From the NCBI GenBank assembly GCA_012295275.1, contig CM022674.1:6791436-6853435 (forward strand): 62,000 nt of DNA, in the 5' to 3' direction. The notes beneath the pieces were generated by a model. The model worked only from the letters and a program-made list of their open reading frames with translations, was not told the origin of the DNA and made no database searches. This DNA is from Chrysomallon squamiferum (taxonomy: Eukaryota; Mollusca; Gastropoda; Neomphalida; Peltospiridae). Every line of letters starts with the position of its first letter. Positions within the stretch are counted from its first letter, which is position 1. The position numbers were made by a program, and so were the translations under genes. Positions 1-11,932 of the stretch are shown here, piece by piece.

Positions 1-480
1 GTGTGTATGTGTATATGTGTTCATATATTCCGTTAATGGAAAGTCGGAGACAAAGGCATAAAAAGATAAAAAGAAAAACAAACAGACTGACAGAAAGTTA
101 AAGATTAACAGAGAGATTATTTTAAAAATAAAACAGAAAATAAACTGCAAAGAAATTTAGACATATATATAACTTTATTCTTGTTTAATATCAGATACAG
201 GTTACTTCCTACGAACTAAAACAAATCTGTGTATAAACTTTTCAGAATGTGGGAGGTATATCAGTGAAGAACAAAAAGAAGAAGAAGAAAAAATAAAGAA
301 AACAAAAACAACAACAAGAAAAAGAAGACGAAGAAGAAGAAGGAAAAAGAAAGAAAGAAAATAAGAAAGAAAGAAGAAGACCGCAAACCGAAAAAAAGAA
401 AGAAGAAGAAATAAAAACAAAAAGAACGAAGAAATAAAAACAGAAAAAACGAAGAAGAAGAAGGGAGATGGAAAGCAGAC

Positions 481-3098
481 TAGCCCGTTGTAAACTGTCC
501 CTGGATTACGAAGACCTCGGCCACTCATGAAAGCCACCGCCCTGGTTCCTCCCTCGTAAATTGTAAATTTACCCCCACGGAGCGGGTAATTGTTACCGTA
601 ATAAGGAATCCATCCTCCGTTCTAGAAATTGATTGAACAGTGAAAATAATAAAAAATAAAACAAGAACAGTAATGAAAATTTAAAGAAATAAACTGGACA
701 AAAATTAATACTTAGTAGCAACACAATACACCGAAAAAAGAAAGAAAAAAAAAACCACATACAAAGAAATATATACAGACACAACCACAAAGATAAAACA
801 ATTATTCAAAGAGAAATACAGATTATTATTATTTGCGCTGATATTGAACGTCTCTGGTATGTGTAATTTGATGTAACTTTGCAGTGTTAGAAATGGACAT
901 AAATTAAAATTAAAATTAAAATGTAATTACGTCAGCAGTGAAGAGTATCAGTGTATCGTCTAACATTCCATTTTCTGTCAAAGCTCGAGTTACATTTCCT
1001 ACTGCCTCATCTAGTGACGATACCATTCCTAAACAAACAAACAAACGAATAAACAAAGAACAACAAACAAAGTAGCAAACAAACAAACAGATAGATAAAT
1101 AAAGAAGCAAATAAATAAAAATAAATAAACAAACAAACAAACAAACAGACAAGCAAATAAATAAATAAATAAACAAACAAACAAACAAGCAAATAAACAA
1201 ACAAATAAACAAACAAATAAATAACAAAATAAATAAAACAAAGAAACAAAATAAATAAACAAATAAATAAACAGACAGACAGACAAACAAATAAGCACGC
1301 AAGCAAATAAAAATTAAATAAACTAACAGAGATATAATAAATAAATAAATGAGTACTAATGCATGCGTGTGTCTGTGTGTGTGTGTGTATGTGTGTGTCT
1401 ATTTTAACAATCTATTATTTTTTAAATCTATTACATTCTCATATCTTACCACTGAATTTCCGTCTGCCTTCGTTTTCAATATTTGGATACAAATCTTCGT
1501 ACTTTTTAGGAACCTACAATTAATGTCATTACTAGTTTTCGAAAAGCTAACCTCACTTGTTTTTTTTCTTTTCTATTATATTGAAAACTTGTGACAGACA
1601 TAGAAAGAAGTTATAAATGCAGACAGTAATATAAATCAAAGAACTGAGCATGGATAATTATATTATTTGTATAGACACTTACTGAATGAATTTTGAACTG
1701 AATAAAATAATTGTATAATAAAATAAAAATCCCAATAAAAAAAACATATTATAAAATAGAGAAACAAGGATGAAAAATTGAAAAAAAAAACACTACAAAG
1801 CTGATTAGAAATATACAGGAGATTGTCAACCAAGAAAATTAAGTCCCTGAGTCAAAGTGGAATTAAAAACATAAAAAATTCTGAGTTCAGAATTCTACAG
1901 TTTATTGTCAAAACATTCCAAACTTAAATTACAACAGACCAACTTTTAATCATTTGGGCTAACTATTTGGAAGATTTTAGAAGCAGATATTGATAATTTA
2001 TCAGATGTTTCTATTTCTAAGCTAACAATGACTTTATACTGAACAAAAAAACTAAAAACATGTAACATTAACCTCGATAGGTTCGTGAACGGCTTGGAAC
2101 GGTAGGTACAGAAACAGCGGCTGGCTTTTGTTGTGTCGATTAATAATATCTGTAGCCAGCGACGTGAAATAGTTCTGAAATTATATTTTTTTAAAATTTT
2201 AATATTTTTAGAGAAAATAAAAATCATTGTTCTCTCGCAAGTAATGATTATACAAACATGGACATAAATACGAAATAACAAAGGAGTAAAAGTTGATCCT
2301 TGTCGAAGATCAGATAGGATGTCAAAATATTAAACTAATATGTAACAGTATTATTAAAAAATTACATATTCAAATATAGAGACAGATAAATATACATATA
2401 TACAAACATATACATTTTCAAATGTTGAACATAAACATGTAGATATATATAATAATGCAAAATAAAAGCTAATAATAAAATGTTGCAAACTGATTGTTTA
2501 AAAATAATATATTTTAAGGTTAATAAGTTAACAAGTAGGTACATTTGTGAGTTACTAACCAGGTAAGGTAATAAATACTATACAAATTAAAATATTTCGT
2601 ATTAGTCAAATTAGTGTTTGAGAATATAAGCCATATGTTATTTAGTATGTAAACTGGTAAGTAAGGTAGTAAGTATATAGATAGCTGAGTTATTAAGTTA
2701 GTAGGTGATAATATTAAGTAGTTAACTTAGCGAGTTAGTAATCATGTGTGTTAGTGAGTTAGCAGATAGATACGTTAGTGAGTTAGAAGATAGATAAGTG
2801 AGTGAGTTAGAAGATATATAAGTTAGTGAGTTAGAAAATATAAGTTAGTTAGTTGAGTGAATACGTTAGTGAGTTAGTAAATGTGTAAGTTAGTGAGTGG
2901 ATACGTTAGTGAGTTAGTAAATGTGTAAGTTAGTGAGTGGATACGTTAGTGAGTTAGTAAATGTGTAAGTTAGTGAGTGGATACGTTAGTGAGTTAGTAA
3001 ATGTGTAAGTTAGTAAACACCGTGGAGTAAGTTCCGTTAAGATTTCTGACTGGTTGTTTGTTGTCACGAAAATCCAAATAATTATCTACAAATAAATA

Positions 3099-3133
<35 letters not shown>

Positions 3134-3170
3134 ACACATAAATAAATAAACAAATAAATAAATAAACGAA

Positions 3171-3209
<39 letters not shown>

Positions 3210-4451
3210 ACAAACAAATAAATAAACAAATAAACAAATAAATAAATAAATACACAAATCAAATCAAATCAAATCAAATAAATAAATTTAAAAAATAAAT
3301 TATATAATTATAAACACATCTGTTATTATTAAAGTAGAGAAATAACAGGAGCATCAGCAGCAACAACAACAACAACAACAACAACAAATAGAAGAAGAAA
3401 AAAGAGAAAAGTTACCTGTAATTGTCTAATACGCGTGATATTACACGTGTGTTTTAAAATATGTTTTATAATCTTTTCACTAACCAGTGGAATGCGTGTA
3501 GTAGTCTTCGTCAGCGTTGTAGTAGCCGAAGAAAGTATCAAAGCCGCGGTAGGTGGGCGTGCAGTCCCAGCTGCAGAAACCCAGGTGCCATCTGAAACAA
3601 AACCAAAACAATTAAATATTACAAAACAAAGTACCTTTCTTGTGTCGTTTTTATTTATGTTTATATTATGGTTACTGTTTGTGCTGTTATTGTTGTTGCT
3701 GTTGTTGTTGTTATTATGATTATTATTGTTGTTGTTGTTGTTATTATTATTATTGTTGTTGTTGTTGTTGTTGTTATTATTATTATTAATGAATATTACT
3801 ATTATCACTGTCGTTATAGTTCTTGTTGTTGTTGCTGTTGTTGTTGCTGTTGTTATTGTTGTTGTTGTTATCATTATTATTATTATTATTAATGAATATT
3901 AGTATTATCACTGTCGTTATAGTTGTTGTTGTTGTTGTTGTTGTTGTTGTTATTATTATGTGTACGTGTCTGTCTTCTTTTCTTTTTTCATCTCTTCATC
4001 TAATCATACTTTCTTTCGGTTTTCTGTCTTCTTATTGCAATTTTCTTTTTGTTACAATTTAACAACACACATTTATACTTGTTGTAACAAAGACAGACTG
4101 ATAGAAAGATATTTTAATACACTAACTTGCCAACCATGTGTGTAGCATAACCTAGCTCCTTCAGTCTTTCAGGTAACACAGTGATGTTGAGTGGGACACA
4201 GACAGGTTGGTACGGTAAAATAACTAGATGCTGAAACAAATACATAAATAAACAAATAAATAAATAAATAAATAAATAAATGATGAAAAATAAATATAAA
4301 AAAATCAAAGAAAGAAAGAATGAATGAATGAATGAAATAAAGAACAGAAAAAAAAAAAAAAGAGAGAGAGAATAAAAACATTGAAAAATAAACAAATAAC
4401 GAAAATAAAAATAAAAGAAAACGAGAAAGAAATACACGGGGAGACCGAAAG

Positions 4452-4522
<71 letters not shown>

Positions 4523-5377
4523 ATAAAATAGATGAAAGAAAACAGAAAATGGGGAAGAAAATAACAAATGAACCAGTGACGTGTCTACGGCAAGCACAGA
4601 AACTGAACTCCATTTTAACATTACCATAAAATCAGTTCAAAAATTCCGTTCTAGTTTAATAATAATAATAAAAAAAGTACCAGTCTAGTTTAATAAAAAA
4701 AAAAAAAAAAAAAAGTACCAGTCTAGTTTAATAAAAAAAAAAAAAAAAAAAAAAGTCCAGTCAGAAAACTAGTGGCGCTTTGCCCAGGACAAAAAAAAAA
4801 AAATCGCATTTAAAAAAAGTACCCAACTGATGCGGTAAATACAAGCTAGCGGAGTAATTCAACCTATGACTTCATTAACAAACCAACGAATAGAAAATGA
4901 GTGAAACTACGTGCAGACCTGCAGTCCCATTTTAAAAGGATAATAACCAGTCATTAGAGCACTTCGTGATCTGAAATGAAAAACACAGGATTAATTTAAA
5001 TCCGCTTTAATCCAGTGTCATCCTTTTAAATATGAAATATATATTCATGAATTTATATCAGTTGTTCTTCAGTTTTTATTTATTATTTGTTTATTTGTAG
5101 AGCTATTTTCCTTTTTTTTTTTTTTTTTCACTTTTTTGTGACTTTCATTATTTCTTTGTTTCATTATATATTTTTTTTAAATTTAAATAAAATAATCATT
5201 AATTTTGTCATTATGATTATTATTATTAGAAGTATCGTTATAGGTAGCTGCAGTAATTTGTGGTATGAGTGTATGTGTATGTATATGAATGTATCTTTAT
5301 GTGTATATCTGTAAATGTATGTGCTTGAGCAAATGAATGTGTGTGTGTGTGTTTATATATATATGTGTGTGTGCGTG

Positions 5378-5409
<32 letters not shown>

Positions 5410-6657
5410 AGTGTATTAGTGTTTGTGTGTATGTGTAAGTGTGACTATATGTATGTGTGTATATGTGTGTCTGTAGTCTGTATGTTTAACTGTCTGTGTA
5501 TGTGAAAGTGTGTCTATATGTATGTGTGTGTGTCTGTAGTCTGTGTGTTTAACTGTCTGTGTATATGTGTGTCTATAGTCTGTGTGTTTAATATGTGTGT
5601 CTGTAGTTTGTATGTTTAACTATATGTATGTGTGTATGTGTGTCTATAGTCTGTGTGTTTAACTGTATGTGTGTGTGTGTGTGTCTATAGTCTGTATGTT
5701 TAATTGTCTGTGTGTATGTTTAATGTATGTCTGTGTGTGTGTGTCTGTAGTCTGTGTGTTTAATTGTCTGTGTGTATGTGTAAGTGTGACTATATGTATG
5801 TGTGTGTGCGTGTCTGTAGTCTGTGTGTTTAACTGTCTGTGTGTGTGTCGGTGTGACACTGACGGACTACAGAGAGGTTGGACGTAGGAGGAGTTGAGGA
5901 TGACGCCGTTTCGCGCCAGTTTGTCGATGTTTGGAGATTTAATGTCTGGATTGTGAAACCCGATATCATTCCAGCCTGAAAATAAAAACAACACACTGAA
6001 AATAAAAACAACACACTGAAAATAAAAACAACACACTGAAAATAAAAACAACACACTGAAAATAAAAACAACACACTGAAAATAAAAACAACACACTGAA
6101 AATAAAAACAACACACTGAAAATAAAAACAACACACTGAAAAAAAACAAACTGAAAATAAAACAAACTGAAAATAAAAAAACAACACTGAAAATAAAAAC
6201 AACACACTGAAAATAAAAACAATGAAAATAAAAAACAACACACTGAAAAAAAAAAAACAATAACTGAAAAATAAAACAACACACTGAAAAAAATAAAAAT
6301 AAAACACTGAAAAAAAAAACAACACAAAAAATAAAAACAACAACTGAAAATAAAAACACTGAAAATAAAAACAACACAAACAAAAAAAAAACAAATACTG
6401 AAAATAAAAAAGGAACTGAAAATAAAAATACAAAAAATAAAAACAACATACTGAAAGAAACAGAATAGGAAAGAAATACAAGATAAAAGAAAGACGAAAA
6501 GAAGAAAAATAAAAGAAAAAAAAAACGAAAAATAATAACAGAAAGAACAAATTCAAACACTTTATTTTCCTTTTATAATAATTTGCATTCTGAGGGCTGC
6601 ATCTCCCCTGTATACATGTGTCTATAAATAGAAATAGCCTAGACTTCTCTCTCTCGC

Positions 6658-6752
<95 letters not shown>

Positions 6753-7067
6753 TTCGACAGGTTGGTCAGTCATATAAAACGCTTACTCTCTAACCACTAG
6801 ACTAATACTTTCACTAGAAAACACACAAGCAACCATGCATAAAGTTGCTGTCGTTTTTTGTGTGTGTTTGTTTGTTGTTGTTGTTGTTGTTTTTTAATTT
6901 AATCAAAGAGAATTTAGTGTGTGTTTGTATTTTGTTGTTTTTTTGTTTGTTTTTTACTTACCCAAATCGTCTGCTACTATAAATACAATGTGAGGTCGAC
7001 TTGTCCCTGCTGTGACGTCATTAGTAACTAACACAATAATTCCTAGTATGAGAAGAATACTGTTCAT
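481..7067 (-). CDS. Arylsulfatase B-like sulfatase, 3' end off the left edge
   Basis: Secreted or lysosomal sulfate-ester hydrolase of the ARSB/ARSI/ARSJ type. Exons read on the minus strand: 6962-7067, 5860-5975, (missing or damaged exon, see 4755-4777), 4127-4230, 3485-3591, 3021-3085, 2073-2174, 1450-1513, 931-1028, 481-621. All have AG/GT borders and matching phases. Residues 1-20 are a hydrophobic signal peptide. Metal-site residues DD are at 33-34 (VADDLGWND), and the formylglycine cysteine is in PLCSPS at about 71. Later exons give [33 protein letters not shown] and LRGGKF, so the family Lys, His, Asp-Asn and Lys active-site positions are all kept. The codons after CSPS, which should start with Arg, are not cleanly encoded. 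The last exon ends in phase 0 after VYNGL, and the C-terminal third should lie beyond position 1. The family assignment is firm. Substrate (chondroitin/dermatan 4-sulfate or another) cannot be told. Confidence 0.93.
1031..1350. repeat. Tetranucleotide tract AAAC/AAAT in sulfatase intron 8
   Basis: Alternating caaa and taaa units. On the transcribed strand they form a long T-rich tract leading directly to the acceptor of exon 931-1028. Confidence 0.9.
2640..3015. repeat. Minisatellite in sulfatase intron 6
   Basis: Variants of gttagtgagttagtaaatgt; the last part (2850-3010) is a 40-bp unit repeated about four times. It ends about 5 bp from the exon 3021-3085 donor. Confidence 0.85.
3091..3290. 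repeat. AAAT microsatellite next to sulfatase exon 3021-3085
   Basis: Near-perfect (aaat)n with occasional caaa units and an aaatc stretch at the end. On the gene's strand it lies immediately before the acceptor. Confidence 0.9.
3667..3958. repeat. TTG/TTA trinucleotide array in sulfatase intron 4
   Basis: Mixed ttg, tta and ctg triplets, including two copies of a roughly 120-bp block containing gaatattactattatcac. It gives long homopolymeric frames that are not genes. Confidence 0.9.
4459..4521. repeat. (GA)n microsatellite
   Basis: About 31 uninterrupted ga units in sulfatase intron. Confidence 0.95.
4652..4765. repeat. Three-copy repeat with expanded poly-A
   Basis: The unit agtaccagtctagtttaat followed by a poly-A run of up to about 25 bases recurs three times. 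It borders the candidate lost sulfatase exon. Confidence 0.8.
4755..4777 (-). pseudogene. Candidate remnant of the sulfatase formylglycine-motif exon, frameshifted
   Basis: Exon 5860-5975 ends in phase 0 after Cys-Ser-Pro-Ser, and exon 4127-4230 starts in phase 0, so an exon of about 48 bp is expected between them, encoding Arg-x-x-hydrophobic-hydrophobic-Thr-Gly plus some ten residues. The only match I found follows a T-rich tract and an AG at 4778-4779. It reads CGC (Arg), then, with one surplus C removed, Thr-Ser-Phe-Leu-Thr-Gly, which is exactly the sulfatase signature. As written, the frame hits TAG at the third codon. The sequence then runs into a poly-T tract. It could be a real lesion, an assembly error beside homopolymers, or chance similarity. 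Confidence 0.4.
5270..5858. repeat. TG-rich tandem repeat in sulfatase intron 2
   Basis: Imperfect repeats of tctgtagtctgtgtgtttaa and ctgtctgtgtgtatgtg mixed with plain (TG)n and (TA)n. It ends within a few bases of the exon 5860-5975 donor. Confidence 0.88.
5976..6450. repeat. 20-bp minisatellite abutting sulfatase exon 2
   Basis: About eight perfect units of period 20 (ctgaaaataaaaacaacaca), then degenerating copies to about 6450. On the minus strand each unit is TTTTTATTTTCAG followed by TGTGTTG, and the true exon 2 acceptor is the last TTTTTATTTTCAG. Confidence 0.93.
6663..6750. repeat. (TA)n(GA)n compound microsatellite in sulfatase intron 1
   Basis: Around 15 ta units followed directly by about 28 ga units. 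Confidence 0.95.
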
Positions 7068-7437
7068 CCTGAATAGTAGTTTCGGGGTGAAATAAATTTA
7101 CGAAATTTTGTAAAACTAATAATACGAGGTCAAACGAGGACAGATAAAATCTGCCCTTTGAACCCAGATAACGATTTAGTGTCAACAGCATCGTGCTGTT
7201 AATATTTTATATAAGTACTTGTTTTATCTTTCTGTCGCTGTAGTAGATCCTCTTTGATTAAATTAAATTAACCAGGTTTTAATTTAGACGTTTTTCACAT
7301 TTTCAGTAGAAAATTGCTGATAAAAGGTAATGAATGGCCAGTTGTCTGTGCAGATGTTTTCTCCTTCTTCTTTTTTCTTTCTTTCTAACTTTCTTTCAAT
7401 TTTTTTTCCACGGTATATGTATATTGCTAACAGCATA

Positions 7438-7473
<36 letters not shown>

Positions 7474-8177
7474 TACCAAACACAAACACAAACGTGCATG
7501 TACATACATATATAAACAGACATACAGAAAGGTACGTACGTTCGTACTCATCGACTTAGAGAGTTTTAATTTTGGTATGGCTAATATCGCAATTGTCATG
7601 GGTTTTATTTCCATACCGATCCACCCAAAATACAAAAGGACACTTTCATATTGATTTTATACCTAATTATAAAATGTTGTACTACCAACAGTAAAAACGT
7701 ACAGAAGACAAAAATATTTGTCCGAAACCTTTCACATGTAACAAATAAAAGCATCAAGAAAAAAAACATGAAAAAATAATGAAAATAATAAAAACAACAA
7801 CAACAACAACAACAATGTCCACGTCTGTTTAAACAACAGTTTAATGTCCATTGTAACAGTATTAGAAGAAGAAAAAAAATAAATTTCAGGGTTTTCATCG
7901 ATTTTTCCGAGGTAGAAATTACTACGTAAATATTAAACGTTTATGATCAATATCAAATTCCTTCCATTTACAAAATATTATGAAAATATAATTTTATATA
8001 TGAATATCTTACGAAAGCTATACATGTACAAATAAATATAAACACGAATTTGTAAAGTTGTGTTTAGGAATGTCTTACATTACGTAATGACGTCAACGCT
8101 AATACGTCACATAACACTTCATGAATCCATGCTAACTACATTGTGACATGATCAATAACATTATCAAAGTGGATTAC

Positions 8178-8436
8178 AAATGGTTACTATAAGTTAGATT
8201 CACTTAGCTCACCTATATTTAACATTAAAATCAAACTACGTTATGAATAATTACTATAATTCTACATTGTATGAATCTACCTTTATTTACTAGTGGAACC
8301 TTTATAAACGGTTAGTATAATTTACCTGAGTAAATGCTGCTTTATTTAACAGTAAATTCAAATTGCTTTGAAAATGGTTACTATAACTTACACGGTGTGT
8401 ATGCATCTTTGTTTAATTAATAGAGTCCAAATGTTT
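8178..8436. repeat. Degenerate 60-70-bp tandem repeat, four copies
   Basis: Four loosely similar blocks each begin near ggttactata(a/t) and contain a tttatttaa-like segment. They lie in the presumed FMO 3' UTR. Confidence 0.5.
8341..8346 (-). terminator. Candidate poly(A) signal of the FMO gene
   Basis: AATAAA on the minus strand about 250 bp after the FMO stop. The motif is common in such AT-rich DNA, so support is weak. Confidence 0.25.
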
Positions 8437-8592
8437 ATCATTGTTTATACTGTATCACTTCAATTGCTATCACTGACAATAATAATAATAGAAATAATAA
8501 TAGTAATAATAATAATAACAACAACAGTAGTAATAACAACAACAAAAATAATATAAATGACGCTACAACAAACACACCGACAGCAACGACAT

Positions 8593-11204
8593 CTACTTCA
8601 CTGCAACGTTGTAACAGGCGTATCCAAGTGCAACAGCTACCACAACGAAAAAAACCGACTTCCACCGACTTCTGTTTTCGTGTTTGGGGAGTTTGCGCAA
8701 CTGACGAGCAAAAATATCTTTTCTCGCTATGTTGCAGACTTTGAGGGCGTCGTCTAACGATTCCACGCCCACTAATCTGTGATGGACAGAAAAGGCGGGC
8801 GTTAAATAGAACACATACGCTAAATATGGATTCTTCAAGAAGTCCCACAGAGTTGGAGTAGCTCCGATCAGTGAGGCAAGTTCGTCTCTGTATGGCACAT
8901 TTTCAAACTGTAAATAAATAAATATAATTCTAACTGACAACCAACACTATATAAGCATATATAACACATACACACACCAAATACAGATACATGTACTTAC
9001 ACATACGCGCACGTACACGCACGCGTGCATATGCACAAACGTGCGTTTACATTTGAATACATCTTGCAATATCTTGTTTCTCGATCAAATAAATATTGTG
9101 TTTATAACAAATAAATAATTGAAATGAAATATAATAAATAAATAAATAAATAAATAATAAATAAATAAATAAATAAAGAATAAAACAAACAAAACAACAA
9201 AATCAACAATAAATAGATAAATAAATAAATAAACATATTAACTAACTAATCAATTTAAAAATATAAACTAAACTAAAACTAAATATAAACTCAAATAACA
9301 ATAAAAAATATATATATAAATAAATATTTAAATAAATAAATAAAATAAATAAATAAATAAATAAATAAATATATTAACTAACTAATCAATTTAAAAATAT
9401 AAACTAAACTAAAACTAAATATAAACTCAAATAAGATAAAAAATAAAAAAATATATAAATAAATAAATATTTAAATAAATAAATAAATAATAAATAAATA
9501 AACATATTAACTAACTAACAATTTAAAAATATTAAACTAAAATTAAAATAAACTCAAATAAAAAATATATATATATATATAAATAAATAAATATTTAAAT
9601 AAATAAATTTAAAATAATAAAATCAATTTAAACTAAACTAAAATTAAATATAAACTCAAATAAAAAAAATATATATATATAAATAAATAAATATTTTAAT
9701 AAATAAATAAATAAAATAAATAAATAAATAAATTAATAAATAAATATTTATTTAAATAAATAAATAAAATAAATAAATAAATAAATAAATAAACATATTA
9801 ACTAACTAATCAATTTAAAAATATAAACTAAACTAAAACTAAATATAAACTCAAATAACAATAAAAAAATATATATATAAATAAATATTTAAATAAATAA
9901 ATAAATAAATAAATAAAATTACCCTGTAATTGTATCGTCCATATTCTTTCAAAATATTTCTGTTCACTTTGTCCACTTCTTTTCTCAATACATGTCTGGG
10001 AGGCAGCTGTAACTTTCCTGTCAAAACACGAACGGCAACTCTAGCCTGCATCTCGACTACAGGTGGCGATGGACCGAATGACTTCATACAGCCAATCAGA
10101 GCCAATGTATGATGAGACAGCTGTAGCGGAAAGATCATCTTGTAACAGTCCATTTTTCCATTAGCTGCAGAGAAAAAAGAAAAAGGATATAAAAGTAAAT
10201 AAGTATGTTTGAGAGAGAGAGAGAGAGACTGATAAACGAAACTAACTATATCGTGGGACAGTTTAAAACAGTGTAAAACAATATAATAGTTTAGACCACT
10301 GGTTTTCAACCTTTTTCATACCACGACCCCTTATGAGCAACTCAGTATAACTGATGACCCCTTTAAAAATTTTGATTCAATAATATCTAGGGTTACCATA
10401 TTTTCATCAATCAAAGACAGTACAAACGGAATCTGTATTCACTATGACGAGTCCGAAACCTATCTATATGTTTTTATTTGTTCCTCCTTCCAAGTCAAGT
10501 TGAAAAAAACTAAAACATACCCTCGCTCAAGAACGACCTCGCAACCCCAGAAAAAAAAAACCTATGGTTTAGACAAATAGTTAGAACTGGAAATAACACA
10601 AAACACCGCGATGATGAAAACTGACCTGGTTTTACAAACTAACTTTAAACAAAAAAAAACTACATTTCGCACTCATTAACTAGACTTTCTCATTTCTCAG
10701 TAAACTTGTAATACCCACCGTCTAGAACAGAAGGCTTTATGAACGACAAATCGCAGTTGTATCCCGTTCCAAACACCACGGAGTCCAAATCGCCAATCAC
10801 CGTTCCCGTCTTCGCATACAGCCTCGTTCCCGCGAAAACGCGTGACACGTCCGCACACCCTGATCTTCCCGCATATCAGCCCCGTGACGACGTCTTCGCA
10901 GACCATCACCGGCGCGCACAGTGGGGGACTGCGACACAGAAAGCCGTACTGGGCGTGGTCAATCAGCTTACTGCACTTCGTTTTAATGATCAGGTTGAGG
11001 AACGCCCGAGGGAACCAGTAGACGATTCTCCGAATGTTGAGGTCCACGGACCTCGCACGTGCGTCGCGTCTGGAGTAGACCCAGCAGCCGTTGCCTACGT
11101 CGATGTAGACCTGAAATAAACATGTATATTAATTAATTAATTTTATTTTACTTTATTTTATTTTATTTACTTATTTATTTATTTGTATTATTTTATTATT
11201 TAAA

Positions 11205-11243
<39 letters not shown>

Positions 11244-11506
11244 TAAATAATAATAATAATAATAATAATAATTATAATTATAATTACAATAAAATAAGTA
11301 AGTAACTAAGTATGGAAATAAAATAAAATAATTATATGATATGATATAATATAATATAATATAACATAACATAACTTAACATAAAATAACATAATATAAT
11401 ATAGGTTTGTTTTCAATGGCAGAACATGGTTAACAATAAACAGATTCAATCAGAAAGGAAATTACACAAAGTTTTCCTTTTATTTATTTATTTATTTATT
11501 TATTTA

Positions 11507-11566
<60 letters not shown>

Positions 11567-11899
11567 TTAAACAGCGTGTGACGAAGGTAGAGTGTTCAAA
11601 ATCAGGACATCTGACCACACCAATTCAATCACGTGATCACAATGCGTGTATTAGTTATAAATTTCAGTTAAAAGTTAGTTCGTTGTAATGATGATTGTAA
11701 CTATAGCAATATTACGTACTTGTTTTGCCACGTGACTGATATCAACTGCCATATCTCCTGCAGAGCTTCCGTTACCTGCAATAATTATTATTATTACCTG
11801 TACAATAAGTAATTGATGTTGTCTGTTAATTAATTAATAAAGAAGAAGAAGAAGAAGGAGAGAATCAGAAGGATCAGAAAGATAATGATGATAATACTG

Positions 11900-11932
<33 letters not shown>

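Larger units (their letters stand above)
7068..8592. other. Intergenic region between sulfatase and FMO
   Basis: Should hold the sulfatase promoter and 5' UTR (near 7068) and the FMO 3' UTR (near 8592). It contains an ACAT tract at 7436-7466, an AAC tract near 7795, a TGACGTCA at 8088-8095 and a degenerate tandem repeat at 8178-8436. I saw no further gene. Confidence 0.6.

Noticed and set aside
3329-4062. Poly-Asn, poly-Leu and poly-Val frames
   Set aside because: Translations of TTG/TTA triplet repeats inside a sulfatase intron. Only 3485-3591 on the minus strand is a real exon.
4560-4627. Minus-strand CRRHVTGSF as the missing sulfatase exon
   Set aside because: Spacing between Arg and Thr-Gly is one residue too short for the sulfatase signature, and the acceptor gives the wrong phase.
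10739-11119. 126-residue plus-strand frame
   Set aside because: Antisense shadow of FMO exon 4.
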